A stretch of 9,052 nucleotides of DNA from an uncultured Collinsella sp. (GTDB lineage Bacteria > Actinomycetota > Coriobacteriia > Coriobacteriales > Coriobacteriaceae), in contig CABSMN010000031.1 in the NCBI GenBank assembly GCA_902478765.1, positions 1 through 9,052 on the forward strand, written 5' to 3'. The position numbers were made by a program, and so were the translations under genes. The notes below the pieces were generated by a model. It was not told the origin of the DNA. It saw only the letters and a list, made by a program, of their open reading frames with translations, and did no database searches. Below, piece after piece: positions 1 to 5,477 of the stretch (positions within the stretch are counted from its first letter, which is position 1; every line of letters starts with the position of its first letter).

Positions 1-30
1 CGTGGGCTCGGAGATGTGTATAAGAGACAG
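1..30 (+). other. Nextera transposase adapter remnant (non-genomic)
   Basis: These 30 bases match the 3' part of the Illumina Nextera read-2 adapter. They end in the 19-bp Tn5 mosaic end AGATGTGTATAAGAGACAG at 12-30. Genomic sequence begins at about 31, where the rho reading frame starts to match its family. This is untrimmed library sequence at a contig end, not a mobile element of the organism. The ATG inside it opens only an artefactual frame. Confidence 0.97.
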
Positions 31-440
31 CCCTATATCCGCCCAAGCGCTTCCTGGGTGCAGCCCGCAATATCGAGAACGGTGGCTCGCTTACCATCCT
101 GGCCTCTGCCCTCATCGACACCGGTTCCAAGATGGACGAGGTCATCTTTGAGGAGTTCAAGGGCACCGGCAACATGGAGCTTAAGCTCGACCGCGACCTG
201 GCCGACCGCCGCATCTTCCCGGCTATCGACCCCGTTGCCTCCGGTACGCGTAACGAGGACCTGTTGGTCGACGAGCAGATGCGTCCGTTTGTCTTTGGCC
301 TGCGTCGCATTCTTGCCGGCATGAACAACACCGAGCGCGCAGCCGCATCGTTTATCAAGGGTCTTAAGGGCACCAACACCAACCAGGAGTTCCTGGTGCG
401 TTCGGCCAAAAAACACAGCGACTACGAGCAGACGTTCTAG
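31..440 (+). CDS. rho: Transcription termination factor Rho, C-terminal part (5' truncated by contig end)
   Basis: Rho is the hexameric RNA-dependent ATPase helicase that ends transcription of untranslated RNA. Only the last 135 codons are present, in the frame whose codons start at 33. The first visible residues, [13 protein letters not shown], belong to the end of the Q-loop region. They are followed by [19 protein letters not shown] and [11 protein letters not shown], the conserved stretch that includes the R-loop. SGTRNEDLL carries the arginine (codon 249-251) that corresponds to the arginine finger of E. coli Rho, R366. The N-terminal RNA-binding domain and the Walker A and B motifs lie upstream of the sequenced end. 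The protein ends in DYEQTF at a TAG. A stem-loop with a T-tract follows about 40 bp downstream. The truncation is caused by the assembly, not by mutation. Confidence 0.96.
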
Positions 441-478
441 GTTGTCATCCGCGCGCAGCGATAGTCATCAATGCGATA

Positions 479-511
479 AAGGGTCGGGGCTTTGAGCCTC
501 GGCCCTTTTCT
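479..511 (+). terminator. Intrinsic terminator after rho
   Basis: A 13-bp stem (479-491 with 495-507, two G-T wobbles) closes a 3-nt TTG loop and runs into TTTT. It lies 38 bp after the rho stop codon and separates rho from the next transcription unit. Confidence 0.85.
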
Positions 512-588
512 ATAGCGCCGCTCCGCGCTTATTTTTGACCGTAAGACCGACGAGCAGCAGGTTTCCCGTTTCAATCCGACATCGTCGC

Positions 589-617
589 TTGCAATCGGCA
601 GGGCGGTTTCGCATAAT
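589..617 (+). promoter_or_regulatory. Sigma70-type promoter for the 754-2611 unit
   Basis: TTGCAA (589-594) and CATAAT (612-617) are separated by exactly 17 bp, close to the housekeeping consensus. It uses the same kind of boxes and spacing as the tRNA promoter at 5045-5073. Transcription would start near 624, giving a leader of about 130 nt before the ATG at 754. The two boxes and the spacing are visible; use in the cell is inferred. Confidence 0.7.
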
Positions 618-645
618 AGCTTTTAAGCTTCGCGACGGAAAACGC

Positions 646-696
646 AGATGAAACGAACCATATACCGTTGCTTTGGGGCATAGCCCCGCTTCATCT
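646..696 (+). other. Structured 5' leader with possible 11-codon ORF
   Basis: The leader upstream of 754 can fold. AGATGAA (646-652) pairs with TTCATCT (690-696), and inside it GGGGC (675-679) pairs with GCCCC (683-687) around ATA. An ATG at 648 opens an 11-codon frame, MKRTIYRCFGA, whose TAG (681-683) falls in the loop of the inner hairpin. There is only a weak upstream GGAA for ribosome binding. No poly-T follows, so this is not an attenuator of the classical kind. It may be a translation or mRNA-stability element, or it may be chance. Confidence 0.3.
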
Positions 697-753
697 TCTC
701 TCGCGCAGCCAACTGAATGATGCGATTTGGGTGCTGGAAGATGGGGAGAGCTC

Positions 754-2154
754 ATGGCTTCTTCTGATGCAACACAACGAGCAGTCCTTGCCGGACTTTC
801 CTGCGGGATCGGCCTTGCCGCCCCCGTGGTGATGTATGCCGCGACGCTGCCGTTCTCGTCGGTCAACGAGACGGTTGTCGCGGGCGCTGTTCCCTTTGCC
901 GTCGGTGCGGTGGCGGGCGTGGGCATCTATGCCGCCTCGCTGGGTATCTCCGAGTACCGTGCGCAGCGTGAAGAGCGTCTGTTCCAGCCCGATGCCATGG
1001 GCGGTGCCGCCAATCTCAATCAGCATCAAAGCGAGTTCAAGACCGCCTCGATTCCAGCTCAGCAGCAGGATGCGACTCCATATGCTGCCGCTTCTGCTTC
1101 TCAGGCTCAGTCGGAGCAGTCTACCTCGGCATTCCTTTCCGGCCTGACTGGTGCGTTCCAGCGCCGTCATGCCGATGATGGTGTCCCTACCATCGCTCGA
1201 GCCGCAGATGCCATGGACGAGGCCGAGGCTTGGTCCATGATCGACAGTATGCTCGACGACGATTCGCCGGTGAGCTGCGACCCTGCGCGCTCGCGCGACG
1301 TCTATCAAGTCGCCATCGACGAGCTCACCAACGGCGGGCAGACCGGCTCCTTCAATCGCGACGACATCGCCGCAGCGGCACGCGCCGTGTCTGGCTCCCA
1401 GGCCGCCCCTGCGGGCAGCACGGCGGCTTTTGTGGCACTCGTTGCCAACGCGGCAGCCAATAACGCCTGCAGCGCCACCTCGGCGGACGTGAACGCTTCT
1501 GCCGATAATTCGTACGTTGATGAAGCCATGACCGCGGACGAGGAGGCCGTTGCCGCCCGCCGTGCCGCCGAAAGCTCGCTTTGGGGCGCTCCTGCCCAGC
1601 AGCAGGCGGCTGAGGCTGCGCCGTACAACGCAAACCTCGCCAGCATGCCTATCATTTTCGGTGCCGCGGACATCGATCTCGATGACCTCGATGAGCCTGC
1701 AGCCATCACCGCATCGATTGATGCCCAAGATCGCATCGACACCGGCGACCTTCCGGATGCCTCGCTCGAGGTTGATGTCCCCATGGCCGATTACTCGGGC
1801 CACGAGGACATGTGGGCCGCTGCCACCGCGATTCTGGACGAGATCGACGAGCCTGCTCCTGTTGCAGCTCCCGCTCCCGTCGCTGCCCCTCAGCCTGCTG
1901 CACCCGCCTATGTCGGCCGTCACAGCGCTGTGTTCCCCGAGGATACCGCCCGTATCTCGCGCGAGGGCATCGAGCGAGCCGAGGCTATTGCCGCCGGCAT
2001 TATGGAAAATCGTCGTCACGAGCGCGTCAATCAGATCCTCGAGGAAGAGATCGAGCGCCTGCAGTCCTCTACCGCCAAGCGTACGGGCCGTGCCTATCTG
2101 AGCGTTATCGAGGGCGGTACCGCCAGCTTCGCGCCGCTCCGCGCGGAGGCATAA
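754..2154 (+). CDS. Unknown two-TM protein with long Ala/Asp-rich cytoplasmic tail
   Basis: I do not recognise this 466-residue protein. Start: ATG 754 is preceded by GGGGAG (743-748) at 5 nt spacing; an upstream TTG (727) is less likely. Residues 10-34 and 40-64 are hydrophobic, Gly/Ala/Val-rich segments forming a helical hairpin at the N-terminus. They are followed by the charged stop-transfer-like SEYRAQREER. Residues about 80-365 are low in complexity, rich in Ala, Asp, Gln and Ser and strongly acidic in places (IDLDDLDEP at 307-315). A Pro-Ala tract lies at 368-385. The C-terminal part (about 395-445) is charged and helical, with REGIERAEAIAAGIMENRRHERVNQ and ILEEEIERL, so probably a coiled coil. 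The frame ends 7 bp before the VanZ-like gene, and that gene's GGAGG lies inside the last codons, so they share an mRNA. A membrane anchor or scaffold linked to the cell envelope is a guess from topology. That it is a real gene is well supported by promoter, RBS and structure. Confidence 0.8.
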   Translation: MASSDATQRAVLAGLSCGIGLAAPVVMYAATLPFSSVNETVVAGAVPFAVGAVAGVGIYAASLGISEYRAQREERLFQPDAMGGAANLNQHQSEFKTASIPAQQQDATPYAAASASQAQSEQSTSAFLSGLTGAFQRRHADDGVPTIARAADAMDEAEAWSMIDSMLDDDSPVSCDPARSRDVYQVAIDELTNGGQTGSFNRDDIAAAARAVSGSQAAPAGSTAAFVALVANAAANNACSATSADVNASADNSYVDEAMTADEEAVAARRAAESSLWGAPAQQQAAEAAPYNANLASMPIIFGAADIDLDDLDEPAAITASIDAQDRIDTGDLPDASLEVDVPMADYSGHEDMWAAATAILDEIDEPAPVAAPAPVAAPQPAAPAYVGRHSAVFPEDTARISREGIERAEAIAAGIMENRRHERVNQILEEEIERLQSSTAKRTGRAYLSVIEGGTASFAPLRAEA

Positions 2155-2161
2155 CTTCTGC

Positions 2162-2611
2162 ATGGTTAAGATCAATCGAAAATGGGCGGTCGTGACCTGC
2201 CTGATGGCGCTCTTGATCTGGGGCAATTCGCTGGTTCCCGGCTCGGGGTCGGGTTCGCTGAGCCTAACGGTCATGGAAGCTATCCGCGGTTTCCTGCGCG
2301 GCGTGGGACTTCCATATGAATGGGTGACCAACTTTGTTGTTCGCAAATGCGCGCATTTTACCGAGTATATGGTGCTCGGCATCTTGGCAACGCACGCCTT
2401 TGATTTTGAGGGCCGGCGCACCTTTGACGTGCTGCTGCCCACGGCGGTGTTCCTGCTGCTGATTCCTTCGATCGACGAGACGATTCAGCTCTTTGTGCCG
2501 GGACGCGCCGGCATGATCACCGATGTGATGATCGACTGCTGTGGTGCGGCAACGGGCGTTGTGCTCCGATATCTCTTACGGCCGCTGATGCGCGCCAAAA
2601 AAGCCGCCTAG
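2162..2611 (+). CDS. VanZ-family membrane protein
   Basis: This is a 149-residue VanZ-like protein. VanZ from enterococci gives low-level teicoplanin resistance by an unknown mechanism; most homologues are uncharacterised membrane proteins. Hydrophobic segments lie at about 8-26, 62-80, 88-104 and 118-139. The family signature blocks are present: IWGNSLVPG (19-27), RKCAHFTEYMVLG (61-73) and DETIQLFVPGRAGMITDVMID (105-125) with conserved acidic residues D105, E106, D121 and D125. A GGAGG at 2145-2149 lies in the end of the upstream gene, 12 nt before the ATG, a rather long spacing; the two genes are 7 bp apart. The C-terminus RAKKAA and the TAG stop are encoded inside the left arm of the terminator hairpin. 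A role in antibiotic resistance should not be assumed: VanZ-like genes are common in Gram-positive chromosomes without van clusters. Confidence 0.88.
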   Translation: MVKINRKWAVVTCLMALLIWGNSLVPGSGSGSLSLTVMEAIRGFLRGVGLPYEWVTNFVVRKCAHFTEYMVLGILATHAFDFEGRRTFDVLLPTAVFLLLIPSIDETIQLFVPGRAGMITDVMIDCCGAATGVVLRYLLRPLMRAKKAA

Positions 2612-2643
2612 GACGTATTGTTTGGTCCTAGGCGGCCTTTTTT
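2603..2643 (+). terminator. Bidirectional intrinsic terminator between VanZ-like gene and ROK kinase
   Basis: A perfect 12-bp stem (2603-2614 with 2625-2636) with a 10-nt loop is followed by TTTTTT (2638-2643) and preceded by AAAAAA (2597-2602). It can therefore stop transcripts from both sides: the plus-strand VanZ-like unit and the convergent minus-strand ROK gene, which ends at 2726. The VanZ-like stop codon TAG (2609-2611) is inside the left arm. Confidence 0.92.
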
Positions 2644-2725
2644 ATTTGAGGGCTTATATGAGGCGTGGTGGCGTCGTTCCGTAGGTCGGATTTGCCGGGC
2701 GCGCCACGCCCTGTGGGTGCGTCTG

Positions 2726-3616
2726 CTACTGAAGCGCCTGAGCGCCCAGGGCCAAGCAGCCCATAATGCCCTGTTTGCCCTCGAGGCTGTTGTTGACGAT
2801 ATAGCTATCGATGTCGGCCATCTCGGGCGTGACGATGTAGCCGTTGAGCATCTCGGCGCACTTCTTGCGCGCGAGCGGCACGATGGGGGTGTGGTCGGCC
2901 ACGCCGCCGCCGATGACGATCTTTTGCGGTGCGTAGCACAGGATGTAGGTCATGAGCGCCTGCGCCAGATAGCCGGCGAGCAGGTCCATGGCCTCCGGGT
3001 CATCGGCCATCTCTCCGGCGCTCTTGCCACCCCAGCGCTTTTTGACGCCGGGACCGGCGATGAGGCCCTCGAGGCAGTTGTCGTGGAAGGGGCAGCCGCT
3101 GTGCTCGCCGATGGTGTCGCGCGGGTCGCGCGTGACCAGGATGTGACCGGCCTCGGGATGCATCATGCCGTGCACGAGCTTACCGCCCGAGAGCACGCCG
3201 GCGCCCACGCCGGTACCGATGGTCAGATACACCACGTCAGTGAGGCCCTGGGCGCAACCAAAGGTGACCTCGCCCAGGCAGGCGACGTTGACGTCGGTGT
3301 CGTAGCCGCAGGGAATATTGAGCTCGTTTTGGATGGTGCCCAGCAGGTCAAAGTAGCGCCATGCCGTTTTGGGCGTCTCCAGGATCTTGCCGTATTGGGA
3401 CGAGGCAGGGTTGACTGCGGTGGGGCCAAAGGCGCCGATGCCCAGCGCGGCGATGTCCTTGTCGGCAAACCATGCGTTGACGGCCTCAACGGTCTCCTGC
3501 GGGGTCGTGGTCGCAATCTGCTCGCGTTCCAGGACCGTGCCGTCTGCATAGCCCGTGGCGCAGACCATCTTGGTGCCGCCGGCCTCGAGCGCTCCGATAA
3601 GCTGCTGCTCTGCCAT
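2726..3616 (-). CDS. ROK-family sugar kinase, fructokinase/GmuE-like
   Basis: This 296-residue cytoplasmic kinase phosphorylates a hexose with ATP; fructose is the best guess. The sequence follows the B. subtilis fructokinase-type ROK proteins (GmuE/YdhR) along its whole length. EAGGTK (11-16) is the N-terminal phosphate-binding loop. GIGAFGP lies at 59-65. DTDVN (106-110) carries the likely catalytic base D108. LTIGTGVGAG (131-140) is the second nucleotide-binding loop. HPEAGH (153-158) with CPFHDNC (175-181) supplies the ROK zinc site, most likely H158, C175, H178 and C181. GGGV (237-240) is the adenosine motif. There is no N-terminal helix-turn-helix, so this is an enzyme and not a ROK repressor. 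Start: ATG 3616 with AGAGAGG just upstream. The substrate cannot be read from the sequence; no transporter or glycosidase is adjacent. It ends at the shared bidirectional terminator. Confidence 0.92.
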   Translation of the reverse strand: MAEQQLIGALEAGGTKMVCATGYADGTVLEREQIATTTPQETVEAVNAWFADKDIAALGIGAFGPTAVNPASSQYGKILETPKTAWRYFDLLGTIQNELNIPCGYDTDVNVACLGEVTFGCAQGLTDVVYLTIGTGVGAGVLSGGKLVHGMMHPEAGHILVTRDPRDTIGEHSGCPFHDNCLEGLIAGPGVKKRWGGKSAGEMADDPEAMDLLAGYLAQALMTYILCYAPQKIVIGGGVADHTPIVPLARKKCAEMLNGYIVTPEMADIDSYIVNNSLEGKQGIMGCLALGAQALQ

Positions 3617-3651
3617 AGTATTCCTCTCTGGACGAGTTGCTCCGTGACTAA

Positions 3652-3687
3652 AGTATAGCGCTCTAAAAAATAAATGAGGTCGCTATA
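3652..3687 (-). promoter_or_regulatory. Candidate promoter/operator region of the ROK kinase gene
   Basis: On the minus strand TATACT (plus 3652-3657) is a good -10, about 35 nt before the ATG; no convincing -35 is visible. A 7-bp inverted repeat, TATAGCG (3654-3660) and CGCTATA (3681-3687), overlaps that -10 and frames an AT-rich core. The arms extend imperfectly through CTC and GAG. This arrangement is typical of a repressor site, but no regulator is identified in the window. Confidence 0.4.
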
Positions 3688-3728
3688 AAAAGAAACCTCA
3701 TGGCCCAACGGGTTCACGAGGTTTCTTT
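3685..3728 (-). terminator. Intrinsic terminator after the aminotransferase gene
   Basis: Read on the minus strand, AAAGAAACCTC (3728-3718) pairs perfectly with GAGGTTTCTTT (3699-3689), and TTTTTATA follows. The loop can be closed further by TG/CA and CCC/GGG pairs. It lies 24 bp after the aminotransferase stop codon and uncouples that gene from the ROK kinase gene downstream. Confidence 0.85.
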
Positions 3729-3752
3729 AGTGCCTTTAGTTACTGACCGTCC

Positions 3753-4934
3753 TTACCCGCGCGGCTTGATTTTATCACGTAGAGACTTGAGGTTCTCCAG
3801 TGCCGCGTTAAGCGTCTCGTCTCGCTTGGCAAAGTGGAAACGAATCAGATGGTTGACGGGCTCGCGGAAGAAGCTCGAGCCGGGCACTGCGCCCACGCCC
3901 ACCTTTGAGGCCAGGTCCTCGCAGAACTCGAGGTCGCTGTCGTAGCCAAACTCAGAGATATCCATCATCACGTAGTAGGCGCCCTGCGGCACGTTGTGCT
4001 CAAGACCGATGCTATCGAGCCCCTGACAGAATAGGTCGCGCTTGGCGGTGTAGAGGTCGAGGACCTCCTGGTAATAGCTGTCGTCGAATTTGAGGGCGGT
4101 GACGACAGCTTCCTGCAGGGGAGCGGCAGCACCCACGGTGAGGAAGTCGTGGACCTTTTTAATGCGCTCGGTGATCTGGGCCGGGGCGATGGTGTAGCCC
4201 AGACGCCAGCCGGTGATGGAGTACGTCTTAGACAGCGAACTGCAGCTGATGGTTCGATCGAACATGCCGGGCAGCGTGGCCATATAGACGTGCTCGTGGG
4301 GCGCGTAGACGATGTGCTCGTATACCTCGTCGGTAATGCAGTAGGCGTCGTACTTTTTGCAGAGGTCGGCGATTAAGGTGAGCTCCTCGCGCGTAAAGAC
4401 CTTGCCGCAGGGGTTGGAAGGGTTGCACAGGACGATGGCCTTGGGATCGTTGTCGCGGAACGCCGCCTCGAGTGTCTCGCGGTCAAAGTCGAACGCAGGT
4501 GGGTTAAGCGGCACGTAGATGGGCTCGGCACCCGAGAGGATCGTGTCGGCGCCGTAGTTCTCGTAGAATGGCGAGAAGATGACGACCTTGTCGCCGGGGT
4601 TTGTGACCGTCATCATGGCGGCCATCATGGCCTCGGTGGAGCCGCAGGTGACCACGATGTTCTCGTTGGGGTTGATCGGCATGCCCATAAAGTGCTCCTG
4701 CTTGGCGGCAAGCGCCTCACGCATGGCCTGGGAGCCCCAGGTGATGGAGTACTGGTGATAGAGCGGCTTGGGGTCGCCGGCGATGGCGCTCAGGCTGTTG
4801 AGCAGCTGCGCCGGGGGATCGAAGTCGGGGAAGCCCTGCGACAGGTTGACGGCGCCATACTTATTGGAGATGCGCGTCATGCGGCGGATGACCGAATCGG
4901 TAAACGTTGCCGTACGGTTGGAGAGTTCTTTCAT
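3753..4934 (-). CDS. Class I/II PLP-dependent aminotransferase
   Basis: This is a 393-residue fold-type I aminotransferase that moves an amino group between an amino acid and a 2-oxoacid using pyridoxal phosphate in the cytoplasm. Start: ATG 4934 (MKELSNRT) has AAAGGA at good spacing; an ATG six codons upstream (4952) has no ribosome-binding site. Family landmarks, numbered from this start: NLSQGFPDF (30-38), the phosphate-cup CGSTEAMMAA (97-106), NPSNPCGK with N174, DEVYEHIVY with D202 and Y205, SSLSKTYSITGWRLGY with the PLP lysine K236, and the C-terminal carboxylate-binding arginine in HLIRFHFAKRDE (R365). The SQGFPDF opening and overall layout resemble the methionine/kynurenine-type subgroup (YbdL, KAT) more than classical AspC. 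Exact substrate is inferred only. It stands alone, with its own terminator, divergent from the tRNA operon. Confidence 0.93.
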   Translation of the reverse strand: MKELSNRTATFTDSVIRRMTRISNKYGAVNLSQGFPDFDPPAQLLNSLSAIAGDPKPLYHQYSITWGSQAMREALAAKQEHFMGMPINPNENIVVTCGSTEAMMAAMMTVTNPGDKVVIFSPFYENYGADTILSGAEPIYVPLNPPAFDFDRETLEAAFRDNDPKAIVLCNPSNPCGKVFTREELTLIADLCKKYDAYCITDEVYEHIVYAPHEHVYMATLPGMFDRTISCSSLSKTYSITGWRLGYTIAPAQITERIKKVHDFLTVGAAAPLQEAVVTALKFDDSYYQEVLDLYTAKRDLFCQGLDSIGLEHNVPQGAYYVMMDISEFGYDSDLEFCEDLASKVGVGAVPGSSFFREPVNHLIRFHFAKRDETLNAALENLKSLRDKIKPRG

Positions 4935-5014
4935 GCTTGTCCTTTCGAGCATTTGCAGTGGGGCAAGTTTACTCCTATGAAACCGGTGGGAATTGCTCGA
5001 AATGGTCTCGAAAA

Positions 5015-5040
5015 ACTCTTTTCAAAATTCTTGAAAATTG
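5015..5040. promoter_or_regulatory. AT-rich inverted repeat between aminotransferase gene and tRNA promoter
   Basis: TTTTCAA (5019-5025) and TTGAAAA (5031-5037) form a perfect 7-bp inverted repeat around AATTC. It ends 7 bp before the tRNA -35, where an RNA-polymerase alpha-binding UP element is expected. It also lies about 85 bp upstream of the divergent aminotransferase gene. A UP element is the simpler reading; an operator for the aminotransferase is the alternative. Confidence 0.4.
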
Positions 5041-5044
5041 GGGC

Positions 5045-5073
5045 TTGCATCGCGTGGCGTTCCTTGCAATAAT
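5045..5073 (+). promoter_or_regulatory. Promoter of the tRNA operon
   Basis: TTGCAT (5045-5050) and AATAAT (5068-5073) with a 17-bp spacer make a strong housekeeping promoter. The predicted start, near 5080, leaves a leader of about 20 nt before tRNA-His. Confidence 0.8.
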
Positions 5074-5099
5074 AGTCGAGCGCGAAGCGCACAGGACAC

Positions 5100-5177
5100 G
5101 GTGGGTGTAGCTCAGTTGGCTAGAGCGACGGGTTGTGGTCCCGTAGGTCGAGGGTTCGAGTCCCTTTACCCACCCCA
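5100..5177 (+). tRNA. tRNA-His(GTG)
   Basis: The full cloverleaf is present. Acceptor GTGGGTG (5101-5107) pairs with TACCCAC (5167-5173). The D stem is GCTC/GAGC. The anticodon stem is ACGGG/CCCGT with loop TTGTGGT, giving anticodon GTG at 5135-5137. The T stem is GAGGG/CCCTT with loop TTCGAGT. Base 5100 is the G at position -1 that is specific to tRNA-His; it faces C73 at 5174. CCA is encoded (5175-5177). Confidence 0.96.
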
Positions 5178-5199
5178 GTTCTTGCTTCGTGTTGATATC

Positions 5200-5275
5200 G
5201 GGTCGTTAGCTCAGTTGGTAGAGCAGGGGACTCTTAATCCCAAGGTCCAGGGTTCGACCCCCTGACGGCCCACCA
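5200..5275 (+). tRNA. tRNA-Lys(CTT), copy 1
   Basis: A 76-nt cloverleaf with encoded CCA: acceptor GGGTCGT with ACGGCCC, D stem GCTC/GAGC, anticodon loop CTCTTAA with anticodon CTT at 5233-5235, T stem CAGGG/CCCTG with loop TTCGACC. The outermost anticodon-stem pair (27-43) is a G-A mismatch. It lies 22 bp after tRNA-His and is identical to copy 2. Confidence 0.96.
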
Positions 5276-5288
5276 TACGATATCTCCT

Positions 5289-5314
5289 CTAAAGTCCGCT
5301 ACGACGGACTTTAG
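5289..5314 (+). other. Perfect hairpin between the two tRNA-Lys genes
   Basis: CTAAAGTCCG (5289-5298) and CGGACTTTAG (5305-5314) form a perfect 10-bp stem with a 6-nt loop. Only CTTT follows, so termination would be weak. It may be a spacer that guides processing of the tRNA precursor, or a partial terminator that lowers expression of copy 2. Confidence 0.6.
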
Positions 5315-5318
5315 CTTT

Positions 5319-5394
5319 GGGTCGTTAGCTCAGTTGGTAGAGCAGGGGACTCTTAATCCCAAGGTCCAGGGTTCGACCCCCTGACGGCCCACCA
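5319..5394 (+). tRNA. tRNA-Lys(CTT), copy 2
   Basis: This is identical over all 76 nt to the copy at 5200, anticodon CTT at 5352-5354, with CCA encoded. The flanks of the two copies differ, so the repeat unit is confined to the tRNA gene. Confidence 0.96.
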
Positions 5395-5403
5395 AAGATT
5401 GTT

Positions 5404-5437
5404 AAGACGGTCAACTTCGGTTGGCCGTCTTTTTTAT
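5404..5437 (+). terminator. Terminator of the tRNA operon with UUCG tetraloop
   Basis: A 12-bp stem (5404-5415 with 5420-5431, one T-G wobble) is capped by C(TTCG)G, the very stable tetraloop, and runs into a T-tract (to about 5435). On the minus strand the same hairpin is followed by a weaker T-rich stretch, so it may also stop the convergent dinD transcript, which ends at 5478. Confidence 0.92.
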
Positions 5438-5477
5438 TAACCTCGCATGGGGCCGAACCCGTAAGGGCACAGACGCT

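Noticed and set aside
12..30. Transposon end / mobile element
   Set aside because: The mosaic end is part of the sequencing-library adapter, at the very end of the contig.
691..2442. 583-codon open frame on the minus strand
   Set aside because: It is antisense to the two plus-strand genes, which have a promoter, RBS, hydrophobic segments and the VanZ signature. The antisense product is Arg/Gly/Ser-rich with no recognisable domain, as expected from a G+C-rich shadow frame.
2162..2611. Glycopeptide-resistance gene vanZ in the strict sense
   Set aside because: There are no vanA/H/X/R/S genes nearby, and VanZ-like proteins are widespread chromosomal genes; only the family name is justified.
2654..2712. 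Possible hairpin GGCGTGG...CCACGCC downstream of the ROK gene
   Set aside because: The stem is only 7 bp with a loop of more than 30 nt and no T-tract; the bidirectional terminator beyond it is a better explanation.
2618..3658. 346-codon open frame on the plus strand
   Set aside because: It is the complement of the ROK kinase gene, whose motifs are complete. It also begins inside the terminator.
3223..3717. Minus-strand frame reading upstream of the ROK start
   Set aside because: It overlaps the ROK gene in another frame, and its N-terminal part crosses the terminator and promoter region.
5038..5265. Short frame encoding GVAQLARATGCGPVGRGFESLYPPQ
   Set aside because: It is a translation of the tRNA-His and tRNA-Lys genes, a well-known false protein in databases.
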